From NCBI GenBank assembly GCA_032207245.1, contig CM063507.1:94180046-94244045 (forward strand): a stretch of DNA of 64,000 nt, in the 5' to 3' direction. A program made the translations under genes and the position numbers. Under the pieces are notes generated by a model. The model was given only the letters and a program-made list of their open reading frames with translations. It searched no databases and was not told where the DNA came from. Each line of letters begins with the position of its first letter. Positions within the stretch are counted from its first letter, which is position 1. The stretch is from Pardosa pseudoannulata (lineage: Eukaryota; Arthropoda; Arachnida; Araneae; Lycosidae). Positions 13,101 to 26,500 of this stretch are shown piece by piece.

Positions 13101-16100
13101 GTCCCAGTCTCATTAGCCCTCGTGTTGCAAAAAAGTAGACCGTAGCACTCCAAACCAAACGCCACTAAATTCTATCCAACTAACCAACCTCGCTTAGCAA
13201 AAAAGTAGACTGTATCATTCCAAAACAATTTAATATACTCATTGTAAATAATATAGACATATGGGAATTTTATGATTGTAGAAAAGAAACAGGGATTAGA
13301 ACTTCATTGGAATAAAATTGAGATTGGAATTAAAAGAAAAATCAGTTTAATATTCACTTAAAATATTGTAGTTTGTCTCTATTTTTTGCTTGTTTTTTCA
13401 GATTTCTTTTAGAATGTATTTTTTTAAATCTATAACTTCCTTTAACATAATTTTTAAGTGCGAAATTGAGCCTTATTTGATGATTTTTTTTTCAATATAT
13501 AGAGTGACTTGTGTATATCTAGCTACAAAAGTTGAAGAATTCAATGTTAGCATTAACCAGTTTGTGGCTAATGTGAAAGGTGATAGAGAGAAAGCTATAG
13601 AAATTATTCTCAACCTTGAACTTCTACTTATGCAGCAGTTAAATTTTGATTTAGCTGTATATAATCCTTTTAGACCTATTGAAGGATTTTTAATTGACAT
13701 AAAGGTTTGTATGCTTTAGTTTTCCATTGTACATTTTTTTGTAAACTTTAGTGCTTGATAAAATTTTATTTTAAATGTTATCCAGATAGTAAGAATTGCA
13801 AGAGTTTAAAACATTATTTGAAACTAGCATATAGCCCATCATATGACGGGATCAGTAAAATTTTTAATTTTTCAGAACTGCAAAGTACCCTGAGAATTAT
13901 TTTGAAACAAAATATTACCTTAAGAAAATTATTTACGTAATATCTAAGTTTAGTGATAAACGTATGGAAATAATGCAGAAGATATTTAAATAATTTAAAA
14001 TAAATCATTAAATGAGATGGTTAAAGGAATGACGTCATATTGCTAGAAAAAAAATTGTTATTTTTACCTATTTATTATGTGATAAATGGATACATTTAAT
14101 CGCCTGCTCTTAAAATGGTGCTTTATATAAAAATGGTAATACGTGAATTTAATAAAATGAAAATCATAAAAATTTGAAAAATGGTAAAAATTTATTTTAA
14201 AAATAATAAAACAACTTTAGGAATAAGAATTCAGGATAGAACCATCAACCCAAGAAATATGACAATCAAATGGGCAGATACTCTACCCCATGTGCCAGCT
14301 TACACGTGAGGAAGGAAATGGTTATATAAGGGTCAAGTAAAAACAGTCCAGAAATTTAAATATTGCTCTCCACCCTCACCATCCTATCAATAATGAATTT
14401 AGTATAGAATAAAAGGGAGAATAAGGCTTGAAATAATAGCATTAAATGCTCGAAAAGGGGGGGGATGAGGTGGATTTTGAATTCACTTTGAATTTTGCTA
14501 ACCCTAACTCATAAAAAATCCAATATGGATGCTGTATCCATTCCAAGTACAACCGCTTCATAAATTCATTGACAGACAACTCAGGCTATTATTATATAGG
14601 GGATGCTTTTTTAAATGTTAGTTGGTTAATAAATTAGTATTTTCTGTGTAGTATTCTTTTTATTTGTCTGGTAAAGATTTAATTGACACAGGATTTTGAT
14701 AGTTTTAGTATTTAAGAGATAATAGTAAGACATTACTGTATAATATTATTTATTTAAAAGAAATATATTTTATCTAGATTATAGGATATGTTTCTTGATT
14801 GATATCTATTTTAAATAAAGAGATAACTGTTTAAGTCTATTTTGAGAAAAGAGATAACTTTTATTTAAGACTAGGTATCTACAGCTTCGTGATCCAGAGA
14901 GGTTTCGGCCAGATATTGAAGATTTTTTAGAGAAAATCCAATTTTCGGATGCTTGTTTTTTGTATTCGCCACCTCAAGTAAGTACAATTTACTTTTTACT
15001 GGATAATAAACACTTTTACCGTAAATATATTAAATATGAGTCAATATTGGGTATATCTGTGGAGGTAAGCACTTATCTTTTATATTTGGAATAGGATCTC
15101 AATCACTGTTGTTTGCATATAAATTCTCCAACATATTAAGAATTACTTTTGTTTCTATACTAAATGTCGTTAAGTTTCTGCAGTTTTAAATTAATTTTTT
15201 AACTTGGTGTTTTAATCTGAAGGGCAAAGTAACTATTAATATTGAGAGAGTTCCTTCACTAGTCATTTCAGTACAGGGGTGTTTATGCTCAGGAAAAAAC
15301 TGATATTTCAGGAATTTCAGACTAGCTATATCTGTATTTCCGGAGAAATAAACTTACAAATTACTTCTTACTCCTATCTGATTACTTAGACAGCAAATCA
15401 AAGAATATAGCACATCCTCTATGGCTCAAATATTTCCTCAACTGAAGTGACGTGGTCTACTGGGCTTTGGCTTAAAACTTGGGCAGTACATGGCAAGAAT
15501 ATACTGAAAAAAGGCAAGGGTTGTTAACAATTTTAAGGATTAGAAATGCTTTGGGAGGAGCCATGGAATTTGAGATCACAAATTATCTGTCATGAGTTAA
15601 AGGTTTTAAAACTTTGAAGATGTTATTTTCCTTGAATGTGGACAGAAGTATTGGTAATGCTCAACAGAGCATACTAATAAACAAAAAGAGTTGGATACTT
15701 GTCTTTAAAGAATTAATATTGGTAGTTTAAAAAAAAACTGCATTGCTTGTGAAATTTTTTCAAAGTAAAAGTTATTCCTTTTAAATGTGTTTAACATGCT
15801 TTCATATATTTTTTTATTTTATAAAAGGAATTTAATTTTTCTCCTTTCCGTGTTGCTCACCAATACATATTTTTGCATCCCTCTTGATGTCTGTAAAATT
15901 TTCTGAAAATTATTTTCTATTAAAAACTGCTTAATTTCGAAACCCGTTTTTAAGGCCTTAAAAAGTGCTTAAAGAGTGCTTAATTTTCCCCTAAAGTCCT
16001 TATTTTTTTTTCTTGCCGACAGTTTTTATTTGAATATTTCGAAATCGTCTATGAAAATCATAAAAGGTCGCTCGGGATTAATCGTTCAGTGTGAATGAAA

Positions 16101-19100
16101 TCAGACACTGCAGCGCTCCTTTTATTCCTCATTTTCCTTTTTTCTAGAAATCTGTCCTTTATTCCTTATTTTACGGCATTCCTCCTTTTTCTCGGCTATT
16201 CCCGCCTTTTATTCCTTTTTTCTTTGGGCCATTCATTCCTTTTATTCATTTTTTCCTTCTCAACATTTACGGAGTTAACTAATGGTGGAACGGATTACAC
16301 TCATCGTCTTTCCCATGTTTTGAAAACATCTTTGTTTTTCTAACATTTTCTTTCTGTGGGATATTCACCTCCCTCCCCCCTCGAAAAAAAAAAGTCTTAG
16401 GCTATTTATTGGCGGTACAGGTGTTTGAGAGTTAGCAAATAATTGTCAAAGTGTCAAAACCAAAGGGGAACCCGAATTTTTCGATTGTAGTGTCGAGAAA
16501 TCTGTTTAATCCGTTTCTGAACCCAAGAGGGTAAAAAACCGTTACTCTGACCTTGTGCGCTTAAAAATGGACTGACATATCGAATATAAATTCAGGGATG
16601 ATTCTGATCCGAATGTGTTTTGTGGGTTTATTCTTAAAAAAAAAAAAACAGATTTTAAAAATTAAAATTTAGAAATTAAGAAAAAAGAAAGGAAGAAGCC
16701 ATTTTTTTTTATCTCACATATGTATAAATTTTATTAATATCCTTTTTCTCTTTGCCGCATCCACAATTTTTTTCTGACAAGGAGTAATAAAGTGTTATCA
16801 GTCGATGCTCGCAACACGTGCTTCAAAGTCAAAAAGCCGTGTGACGCGGTATAAATGAAACATATAGAATTTCTAGTTCTATATGTTTGTAGGTGTGGTT
16901 CTAGTTATAAAAGTACAACTAAGCCATAATTCTATGCTTTTAGTAAAAAAACAACCGTTTTCTGGATTTCGATTCCAGAAAATGCACATTTTTAATGGAC
17001 CATTATAGTTAATAGTGTGATCATAATATGGGGCTCTCATACAGTAGAATTATGTTTTAACAACCTGCATACTTTCTTTATAGATATCTCCCGAACTCAA
17101 GTGCATGTAGACGATCGTAATACTGTTTTATATACTGGTATTTTTTTAATATCGTGGTAACAGTATTGAGATTCCAATCCCTCCTATAGTTATTTCAAAC
17201 GGTACTTTATCTTATTGACTGAATTTTCTGCTATGGGCAGTGTCTGTGAGAAAATGACACTGTTGCAAGTAACTTACGAAATTTTGGATAAAACACCTCG
17301 TGCGTCTCCGGCTGCACTTTCTGAAGTCTGCACGCCACGTTTTATACCTGCCTGCCTATTTTTACTGGAGCAGGTATCTGGGGTTCGCTTAAAGCCTATG
17401 TGGCCGACAATGAAGCACAGCAGCGACAAAACTCTGGATTAAACATTTATTAATAAGATTTGTCAAAACATATATACAACGCAAATCATACCCAAACAGG
17501 GCTCAAATAAGACCGAGGACAAAAATAAACTGTGCCGAGCGGACAAACACCTCCCTCGGTCTCCACTCCTTTCCGAAGAATAATGTCCTTTCCCCGTCGT
17601 TCCGACCGGGCATCTCTTTTTTCACCTCTCTTCGTGAGGGCCGGGGGGAATCCCCCCCTCGATCAAGTTTTCGCCTCCACGGGAAAAAAATGTCCTTTTC
17701 TGCAGCTGGCGGGGGTGGCATCGCATCTCTCGCCCCCCTCCTGTGGAACTTGCCCACCCCCTCTAGGGGTGTCCGTCTTCGGCCGCGGAAACAAAAAAAC
17801 CAGGGGCCCATGTAACACCAACTCGAGTCTTGAGTCTAGTATTACAAACTGCACCTTTTTTTTTTTTTTTGTTAAGTTTTGCGTGTGAATTGAAGTTGAT
17901 GAAAAATCATAACTTTTAACGGCAATCAAGATAAAAATCAGCCCTATAGCTGAATCGGTAGAACGCGGCCACGGATTCGAATCCCGCTCTTTGTTCGTAG
18001 CCATTCAGAATCATAGTAATTAAGTAGTAAATTCCGATGTCTTTAGCCGTCGGGTAACATAAAAGAAAACTCAGCACTCTCAGACCAAACTAAATGGTTA
18101 CAAATCTGTTAACCTAAAGTACAATTCGAACCCCCTAGCTCAGATACCGAAAAAAAAATCCCGTCCTATTCTGTTATCGACCCGAAATATTACTATTTAA
18201 AAAAATTTTTTTTTAATTGTCCACTTAAAAAAATAGCTTTAAACGGTGCATATATTATTTAAATCATGAGTTTTCAGACATTGATTAAAACTAAATCTAA
18301 TGATAATTATTGTATCTTTCCAAACTATTAAGGTATAGATTTTATTGCTATTTAAGAAATTCTGCAGTCACAAAATTAAAAATTTGTTTATAGGAATGTC
18401 TTCTAAAAATTTGATATCTAAAATGCGCATTTATATAATAAATTTTTTTTTTAAATTAGGATATTTGAGAAACTTCTGATTTTAATCTGTTTTCAACATT
18501 TTTTGATGAGACCCGAGTGATTGTTTATATTAGTAAAAATTATTTAGCTTCTGGTATATTTCATACTTAGGTACTTGTTTTTGCATTATGTAAATCAAAT
18601 AAATATTTTTAAACTGTTTTTTAATTTCCGTTTTTCCTTCATTTTCTTCCTTTTTTTTCCTTCTAATATTTAACATCTGGGTCTGCTACTTTTATTAAAA
18701 ATTTTTTGAAATTGTCCATTTAAAAAAATTAGACTTATACTGTATTTTTTAAGCATTAATTTTAGATCAATCTAAGAAAAATTAATAGAATTTTACAAAC
18801 TAGTTAAAAACAAATTTTAATGTTACAAAATTTTTAAGTTTTGCATAGAAGTGCATTTTAAAGCTTTGCTATTTTAAATGACTTTTAAATTATTGGTGTA
18901 CTGTTGAAATCCCTATTTTAACAAACCAGCTTCTAACAAGTGAAAATTTCGATCTCAATATTTTTCTTTTGTTTGCATGCTAATTTATTCATAAATGGTA
19001 AATGTCCATTTTATACATTTATAGTGAATCTTAGGAATGAGGTAGGATAATTTTTTTCACTCATTTGCTAAGTTTTTTTTTTCTTCATTTTTTATGAAAT

Positions 19101-20444
19101 TTTTTTTGCAGTTATGAAAAGATTTAAATATATGTGTCTAGATTTAAAACCAAAGTGCGTGAAATTAATAACATCTTGTTCACCTACTCAAGGAAAGAAA
19201 ATGTTTTTTGTTGTATAAGACAAAGAAATTCCTTACACTATCTTGATACTGGCATCATGTCTATAGGAGATTATAAATTAATTCAGTATTAAAATAGTAA
19301 GCTATAACTAATTTTGCATTTGTCTATATTTTTGGTCATTCCAATAGGCGATCTATAAGTTGTTTGGTTTTAGTCAATTCAGATCATTAAAGATAAATTT
19401 TTATAAATCTTATATATGTAAATCTTATATAATATGTAATCTTATGTAAATCTTATACAAGTTATAATTTTCTGAGATCTAACATTAAAGAGTAGAAAAG
19501 GTTTTAAAGGTTCTTTAAGAACCTTTTTTCTAAGGTTTCTTCTAAAGTTAAGTCCAACAAACAATATGGTTCCTCAAAGTTTAATATAATAAAGTTTAAC
19601 TGTATTGGTAAATTTATTTATTTATTTAATTAGGCAAATTGAAGAAGCATCTGATTTGAATCTGTTTAAAAATTTTTTTTTTACTAGTAAACTTAAGTAC
19701 TTGTTTATATTGATAAAAAGTTATTTAGATACTTTCATGTTTCGGCACTTGTTTTCATATTAAGTAAATCAGAACATTAATATAGTTATTCAACTACCTT
19801 CTCTTTTTTTTTTTTTTTTTTTTTCCCCCAAAATTTTGACTTCTGTGTCTGTGAAATACAATGATTTCTCACTTATACACACTCTTTAATTCATGTTTTT
19901 GTTGAACCTAATGTAATAACCATTATTTTATCTGATATGTTTCTGATAAGAGGTGCTTAAAAAGTTATAATGCTTAATTTTATTCATTAAAAAAAGTGTA
20001 CGAACCATGGTATATATATATGTATTTTATATGATAAATGCCATGTATTAGAAAAAAATATTAATAAATATATATATAATTTTTTATAATATAATTATGT
20101 AGAAATAGAAGCATATCTTTATATATTATATTAATATATACTAAAATATATTATATAATATATATATATATATTATATATTTATTTATTTATATATATTT
20201 ATATATGTTTATTATATATGTATAACATTTATAGATGTTTTTAATATATTATATATATATACTTGTCTTTTTATATTATAAATATATTCTAATACTTATA
20301 TATATATATTCTGATATATATATATATAATATATATATTGTATATGTATATGTATTATATATATTTATATGTATATATGTATAAATGTATATATATATAT
20401 ATATGTATATTATATGTATATATTTTTATATGTTATATATAATA

Positions 20445-20475
<31 letters not shown>

Positions 20476-20492
20476 ATATAGATATGTATATG

Positions 20493-20549
<57 letters not shown>

Positions 20550-23500
20550 GAGAGTGGGACAGTCCATTTTACATTTTCACCTGCTGAAAACTTTAGGACT
20601 TAAGGGTAGTAAAATCGTCTGCTCTTGTCGTCCTTAAAGAGTTAAAATAGTATAAGTGAATCAAAAAAAAAAAAAAAAAAAAAAATTTTTTTTTTTACTT
20701 TTATTGAGCCAGTGCAAGTTATTTTACTTGTTTTTTAGAGCTATCTAAATCCTGTGATTACGATCTAAAGAAAATTGTTCATAGTTAAATTTTGCCATAT
20801 TGCTTTAGCATGTACAGTCTCTGGTACTAATGGAATATTGTAATATAAAATTAAATCTATAAACAATTTTTTTTGTCTTTTGCAAAGAAAGTAAACTATG
20901 TACAGTAAAACCTGTTTAAGAAGTTTATATTTTCGGTACCTATTTTTCCCCGTATTCATACAATGTTAAAATAACCCATTTATAAAATTTCGTTCCAAAC
21001 TCATTCCCGCTTAAAAAGTTTCCTTTCATTTCTAAGTTTACTTACACGTTTATAGCTGCCTTTCAATTACTGTTTTTTTTCCTCCTCTCTCTTTATTTGT
21101 AAAGGTCTATGTTTATGGCTGAAAACGACTGTTGTCATTTCTATTTAAAATGTGCCTAAAGAAGTTTTAAAAGCTTAAGACAGCTGGACTGTTATCAATT
21201 ACATATTGCCGATAAAAAACAAAAACAAAAAACTATAACTGATTTTTTCTGTAAAATAAATTCCAGTTGTGTTTAAAGCAAAATTTCTGAGCTGAATTAA
21301 AGATATTCTAAGGTAATTATGTTGTTTTCTTTATTAGCTGATTTTTTAAGTATGCAAAAAATGTAAATTTTTGAGAAAAACCAAACCATGTTTATATATT
21401 ATTTTATAAAGAAAAAAAAATCTCTCCTCATTATCTATGCAATTATTTTGTTTAAAAAAAAATTAATTTCGTTTAAGAAGTTTTCTCTTTCTTTTTCCTT
21501 AGAAAACTTAAGTGGGTGTTACTGTATATATATTTATATTTATATATACAAATATATATATATATATATATGCATAAATAATGTTTATTGCCTGATTTCC
21601 CGTTTAAGAAGTTTTAATGAGTTAAGCCCTTGGAAAACTTCTTAAACAGGTTTCACTGTATAATGCTATATCAGTTTATTTTGACACAGATTAGGGGTCT
21701 CCATTGGCAGCATATAGAGTAAATATAGCTTAAAAGGCTAATTTTGTGGACGTCTAAAAATCTTTTCGAATAAAAAATCCTATCTCTGCTAGCTAAAGAG
21801 AAATAAGTAATTCAATATTCATTTTAAATTTTGTTTTACTAAATTTGAGTGGATAGTTGAAATTTTATTCTTATAATAATAATAATAATAATAATAAAAC
21901 CTGCATCAAATTTGGAATATTTATTGTGTTCAGAGTCCAGGAAAATAAAGCTAAAAAATTATTTTTAATAAATAATTTTTAATTTAAATTAAAATTTTTG
22001 AGGAATACAAATATTTTGTTTCTCCCAGATAACATACAGAAACTAGAATTAAAATCTAAAGTAGCCAAGTAAAATCTAATAGTTAATTCTAAATAGTTAG
22101 CTTGTGGTCTTTTCTATTTAAGAGTACAATAGGATTTAAAAAATTTTTGAGCATAGTTATCAGAAAAAAAAGCCAAAATTGAACTATTCGTTAGTTAATG
22201 TGTATGATTGATTTTTATAATACCTCAGTTGTGTGTTTAGTTTATAGTTTTTCAGTTCAGCTCTCTGAAAATTTCAGGTCATATTACACTTTTGCCTGTG
22301 GGATAATTGACTAATGAAACCATTTAGTTTAAATATATGATGTTTTTCAGCCCTAATTGTCATTGCCACTTTTTTTTTAAGTGTTGCAAACAATATATTG
22401 TTATTCACCAGTTGAAAGGTTATTACCTTGTTAACCCTTTAAAGAACGGTGGTTTTGTAGCGAATCTACCTGTTAAAAGTTTTTTTTCTACTTTTTAAAG
22501 GCATATGAAAGATTTTTTTTTTAAATTTTCTATGTTTATGGCATTTTAAATTTACAGCAGATAAAAATGATGCACTTCATTATTTTTCCATATGAAATAT
22601 GCATTTTTAAACTTGCTTTACCCAGAAAATTTAGAAATTCGATTTATCTTCCTTGTGACCCCAAATACTTATATTTATCCAAATAACACGTTAAAACTGT
22701 TTAGCTATTTTTTTATTATGCACTTTTAATGATAATTATTTATTGTACTCTCACCTTAATAAAAATTTAAAAGAAAGTATTTTTATACAGTAGAAAGGGA
22801 TAGTTTTGCATTTAAACCAGCCCTCTAACCTTTCTTCCTCCCTATGAATGCTCATTTTTTTCATGTATTTTATATTTATATGGTTCATAAGTAACATTTA
22901 TAAACTAATTTCATTAAATCCTAAGAAATTTATATTGGTGTCCTTTAAAGGGTTAAACAATAGGAATGTATCTTTAATTATGTGTTAACTATGAATTAAT
23001 CTTTTTCAGATTGCTTTAGCAGCTATTGCATTTGGTGCAAAAAAATGTAAAGAAAATATGGATGGGTAATATCTATAAATTACTAAAAGTGTTTCTACTA
23101 AGAATATTTTTAAAAACGGTTTGCCCTATTTGTAAAGTTTTTTTTTTTTAATTTCTAGATAACTTTGAAATCAATAGCATTGCCATGCTAATCATTGGCA
23201 TCAGATTCTATCATCAAATTTTATTCAAAACTTATTTCTTCAGAATGAAAAATTATATTTTGTCAATGTGAACATTAAGGAGACTGGGAACAATGTAATT
23301 TTATTTGCTAATTAAGTTTATTGAATTCAACAGAATTTAACAAATTATTTAATACCAAAAGTTGGTACAAAATGTAGTTTCATACTTACTTTTCTTTTCT
23401 AAAAGTATGCAAGAAAGGCACTTCTGAATTTTTTTTTTTTTTTTAAATTTAGGTGCAGAGAAAATATTGAAACTGTCAAAAATACGATATAAGTATTTTA

Positions 23501-26500
23501 AGTAAGACCAGTATTTTCAACAAGGCATTTTATTTAAGTTATGCTCATCAATTATAAAACACCTTATTTGATTAAATAAGGTAAACATTATTCAAGTAGT
23601 GCAAACCATGCCTGAAAAAGTTATAGATTAATATTAATTTTTTACCAGAATCTGTTAACTAGTAGTTTTTAAAAATATATATTGTTTTATTTTTATCCAA
23701 ATTGGCTTTTCTATTAATTTTTGATCAGATTAGATGAATTTAAGCATTATTCATTAAGTTTTATGAAATAACTAAATTACTGCACTTGGTTATGTAATAT
23801 GTAAGATCATCTTTCACCATGTGTTATTAAATGATATTTTTTTACTTTAGTATATGTAAAAGTTTAAAGAAACCCCTCTTTTTTTTTTCCTAGTTTTGTT
23901 GTTTCAGTAGGATTTGTTAAGAATTTTAACTAAAGGCAAAGATTAAATTGAATAAATCATTTCCAAATTGTCAAAATAAAATTTTATCGGATAAATTTTA
24001 TTAACTGAATTCTAGCTGTAAATGAAGTTTAGTTTTTAAATATATACAATTTTACTAGAATAATATTAAATCAATCTTTTGTTTTGGGTCTTTCCTTTTT
24101 ATAATCATTTAGTAAAATGTAATGAAATTTTATTTGAAGGCTGTATTGCAAAGCATGTGATTTATACTCTGCTTAATTTATATATATTTTTTAGTTTTTA
24201 AGGATTTTTTTTTATTATGTGTAATAACTTGAGGCTTCTTAACTTGGAATACAATTTGTTGGTGTTAAACATAAAGAAAAAGTGTAAACAAGTGTAAGTT
24301 TGTAAAGCAGAAAATTATTTATTTATAAATGTCTTAATATTTAATGTAACACTATGTAACACACTTTTATCAAGACTACTAATCCCTTTATGTCTGAAAA
24401 GTTTTAAAATATTGGTGTTTCTTAAATTATAGATTGATAAGTTTAAAGATCAATTAGTGTCATAATTAGCAATTAAAAATTTAAGTTCCTTATTTGATTA
24501 ATTGTGAACTGCTGTCCACACCACAGAAAAAAAAAATCTTGATATCCTTCACTTTTAATTAACCTATAAAAAGTACATTTTGAAAAATTAGAATCATTTT
24601 AATTTTTTATTCTCCAAAAATGTCGAATTAAAAATTTTGAAATATTTATTTTACATTAAGCATTTGAAATATCATTAGTATATTGTTTTTATTAAAATAA
24701 GTTTGTCACCAATGTTGTAAACAATTGCATTAGCAAATAAGCTTAATTATAAAAGCTGCTTTTTTTATGATTTAGTAATTTTTACTTTGAAGTTAAGGCA
24801 AAATATACTCCTTACTTTTGCTTTCTAAAATGAATATATATATATAGTTTTTTAAAATAACCAATTTTATATGAAATAATTTTTTTTTTTAAATTTTTAT
24901 AGGTATCTCTCTGAAATATTACTAGATACTGATCCTGAAAAATTTGGATATGTGAGAGAAGCAATTAAAAGTAAGAGATGTTGTAAATAGTAGTACTTGC
25001 TACAATTTGAACAAACTATTAAACCAATTTGTTCAAATGGTCGTGATAAAAACACCACCAACTATAAGGGCTGCTCTGCAAACTTAATATTAACATAAAA
25101 AATAAAAAGATTACTCATTGAGAATAAAATGCTGCCAAAACCCAAGGCAATTTTCGTGGTACTATCAAATGACAATATCTGCATCAATTCCAACTCTAAA
25201 GTTCCTAATAGTAGCTTACCTACATATGCTGACAAATTAAAAGTTAAATTATGTTAATTAGAATGAAAATCTAAACCAAATTACTGTAATATTACTAAAT
25301 ATTTTCTTAATCACCCACACTATTTTTCTAAAATAAAAGTTATTTATATAATAACAGTTAATTTCTGTATTATAACAATTTGCTTTCTAAATAATCTTAC
25401 AATATTGTATTTTCTTAGTGAAAATTAAAGCTATTGAAGCACATACTTAAATTACTGTGTATAGGGGAAACCGGGACACCTTGGGACACTTTTTAGTTAA
25501 ACATTTTTATGAATTTTTTTTAAAGCTAATTGAAAAAATTAAGTATGCATGCATATATTGTCATCATATCTGCTTCTTATAAACATTAAACATACTTAAT
25601 ATCTTATTTAGTTAAAGAGTAATAAAAGAAATAAAATACCTTTCCAATGTCCCAACCTGCCCCACTGTATGGGGTAGGTTGGGACACTAAACAACAAATA
25701 CAAAATACTGTTCAAATTATTTTTATTAACTGATCTTATATTTTCAGCTGATTCAAGCATATTAGCATTTACAGCAGAATACTTTCTGTTTTTCTTGTTC
25801 TTATCATTTTTTTCTGAAAAAAAAAAGATTAATAAATTATTTTGACATGTTAAATCAATTAAAAATAAGGCACCAAAATATTAATTATTTTGCTTGAATT
25901 GATATTTGTTTATACTTTTTAAAATGTCCCAAGGTGCCCCATCTATGTGTGTCCCAACCTGCCCCATTTTGCATAGTATCTTTTGGTAACTACTATACAG
26001 TCAGGCTTAACAATACAATTTATTTATTAGCATAGAAATAATGATAAATGAATCTTCTTTCATAACAATACACTTTTTTTTAAATATTTTATTTGTTTTT
26101 CAAAAAAATTACTTTTTAAAATGCACATTGATGTAATTTTGGGTTATTTAAAACAAAGAAAATGAAATTGTTCCTTACCTATAAGCACTATTTTTACCAA
26201 AATTCTTTGAGAAGTGAAGAGGAAGGCCATCTATCAATACACATGAGAACTAATTCCTGGTTGCAAATTAAAGCCTGAAAATAAAGGTGTCCCAAGGTGG
26301 GCTATGTACCAATGTGCCCCACTCTCCCCTACTAGAGAAATTCAACAGATCACAAAAATAAATAGTGATCTAGCAAACTGAAGCATTCCAGGACCTGCAG
26401 GAGTGCATAGCACTCCTTAGTGGCTCATTATTTTCTCCTTTCTTTCCTACCTTCTCATGTTTAAAATTTTTTTTGTAAGACAAGTTATGCAGTTAATTTT

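Larger units (their letters stand above)
12335..13230 (+). mobile_element. Old SINE-A split by a 711-bp retroposon-like insert
   Basis: The left half (12335-12476, atggctaaatgg to cctcgcttagcaaa) and right half (13188-about 13230, agtagactgtatcattcc) form one SINE-A. The 14-base word cctcgcttagcaaa is duplicated at 12463-12476 and 13188-13201 around the insert. Confidence 0.8.
11331..13502 (+). other. Cyclin H intron 3
   Basis: A 2.2-kb intron containing a piggyBac remnant (11618-12174) and a three-level SINE nest (12335-13230). The rest is AT-rich without visible features. Confidence 0.9.
16755..19860 (+). repeat. Large interspersed repeat R2a (paralogue of 26589-29245)
   Basis: Collinear with 26589-29245: shared landmarks include the cgtgcttcaa region, ccgttttctgga, the tRNA-like SINE-B head (17945 versus 27305), acataaaag, tctgcagtcacaaa and the ctaatttattcat region. 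About 500-bp units within it (from 18217 and 18713) resemble each other. This copy keeps many CpG sites that are TpG or CpA in the partner. No coding sequence is seen. Confidence 0.75.
14978..23009 (+). other. Cyclin H intron 5
   Basis: An 8-kb intron, the largest of the gene. It contains a pyrimidine-rich tract (16115-16262), repeat R2a (16755-19860) with a GC-rich insert, a long AT microsatellite (19990-20548), a pogo-like element (20903-21658) and a piggyBac-type MITE (22435-22952). The stretch 14978-16100 shows only AT-rich sequence. Confidence 0.9.

Noticed and set aside
15274..15900. Possible hAT element starting caggggtgttta
   Set aside because: No matching inverted end or 8-bp duplication could be found.
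16095..16343. 82-residue hydrophobic frame resembling a membrane protein
   Set aside because: Its Phe/Leu/Ser content comes from the CCTTTTATTCC pyrimidine repeat.
17945..17990. Possible tRNA gene
   Set aside because: The A and B boxes are good, but no cloverleaf stems close around them and the sequence continues as SINE-B; similar heads at 8165 and 27305 are repeats as well.
17503..18004. Overlapping frames of 102-118 residues on both strands
   Set aside because: They lie in the GC-rich insert, which lacks stops by composition; no domain is recognisable.
19505..19530. Short palindrome around aaaggttcttt
   Set aside because: Only 10-bp arms; not distinguishable from chance in a window this long.
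20385..20603. Tyr/Ile-rich frame
   Set aside because: Translation of the TA microsatellite; the same holds for 33156-33456.
24990..25045. 11-bp-arm inverted repeat
   Set aside because: Arms are short and AT-rich; expected by chance in this composition.
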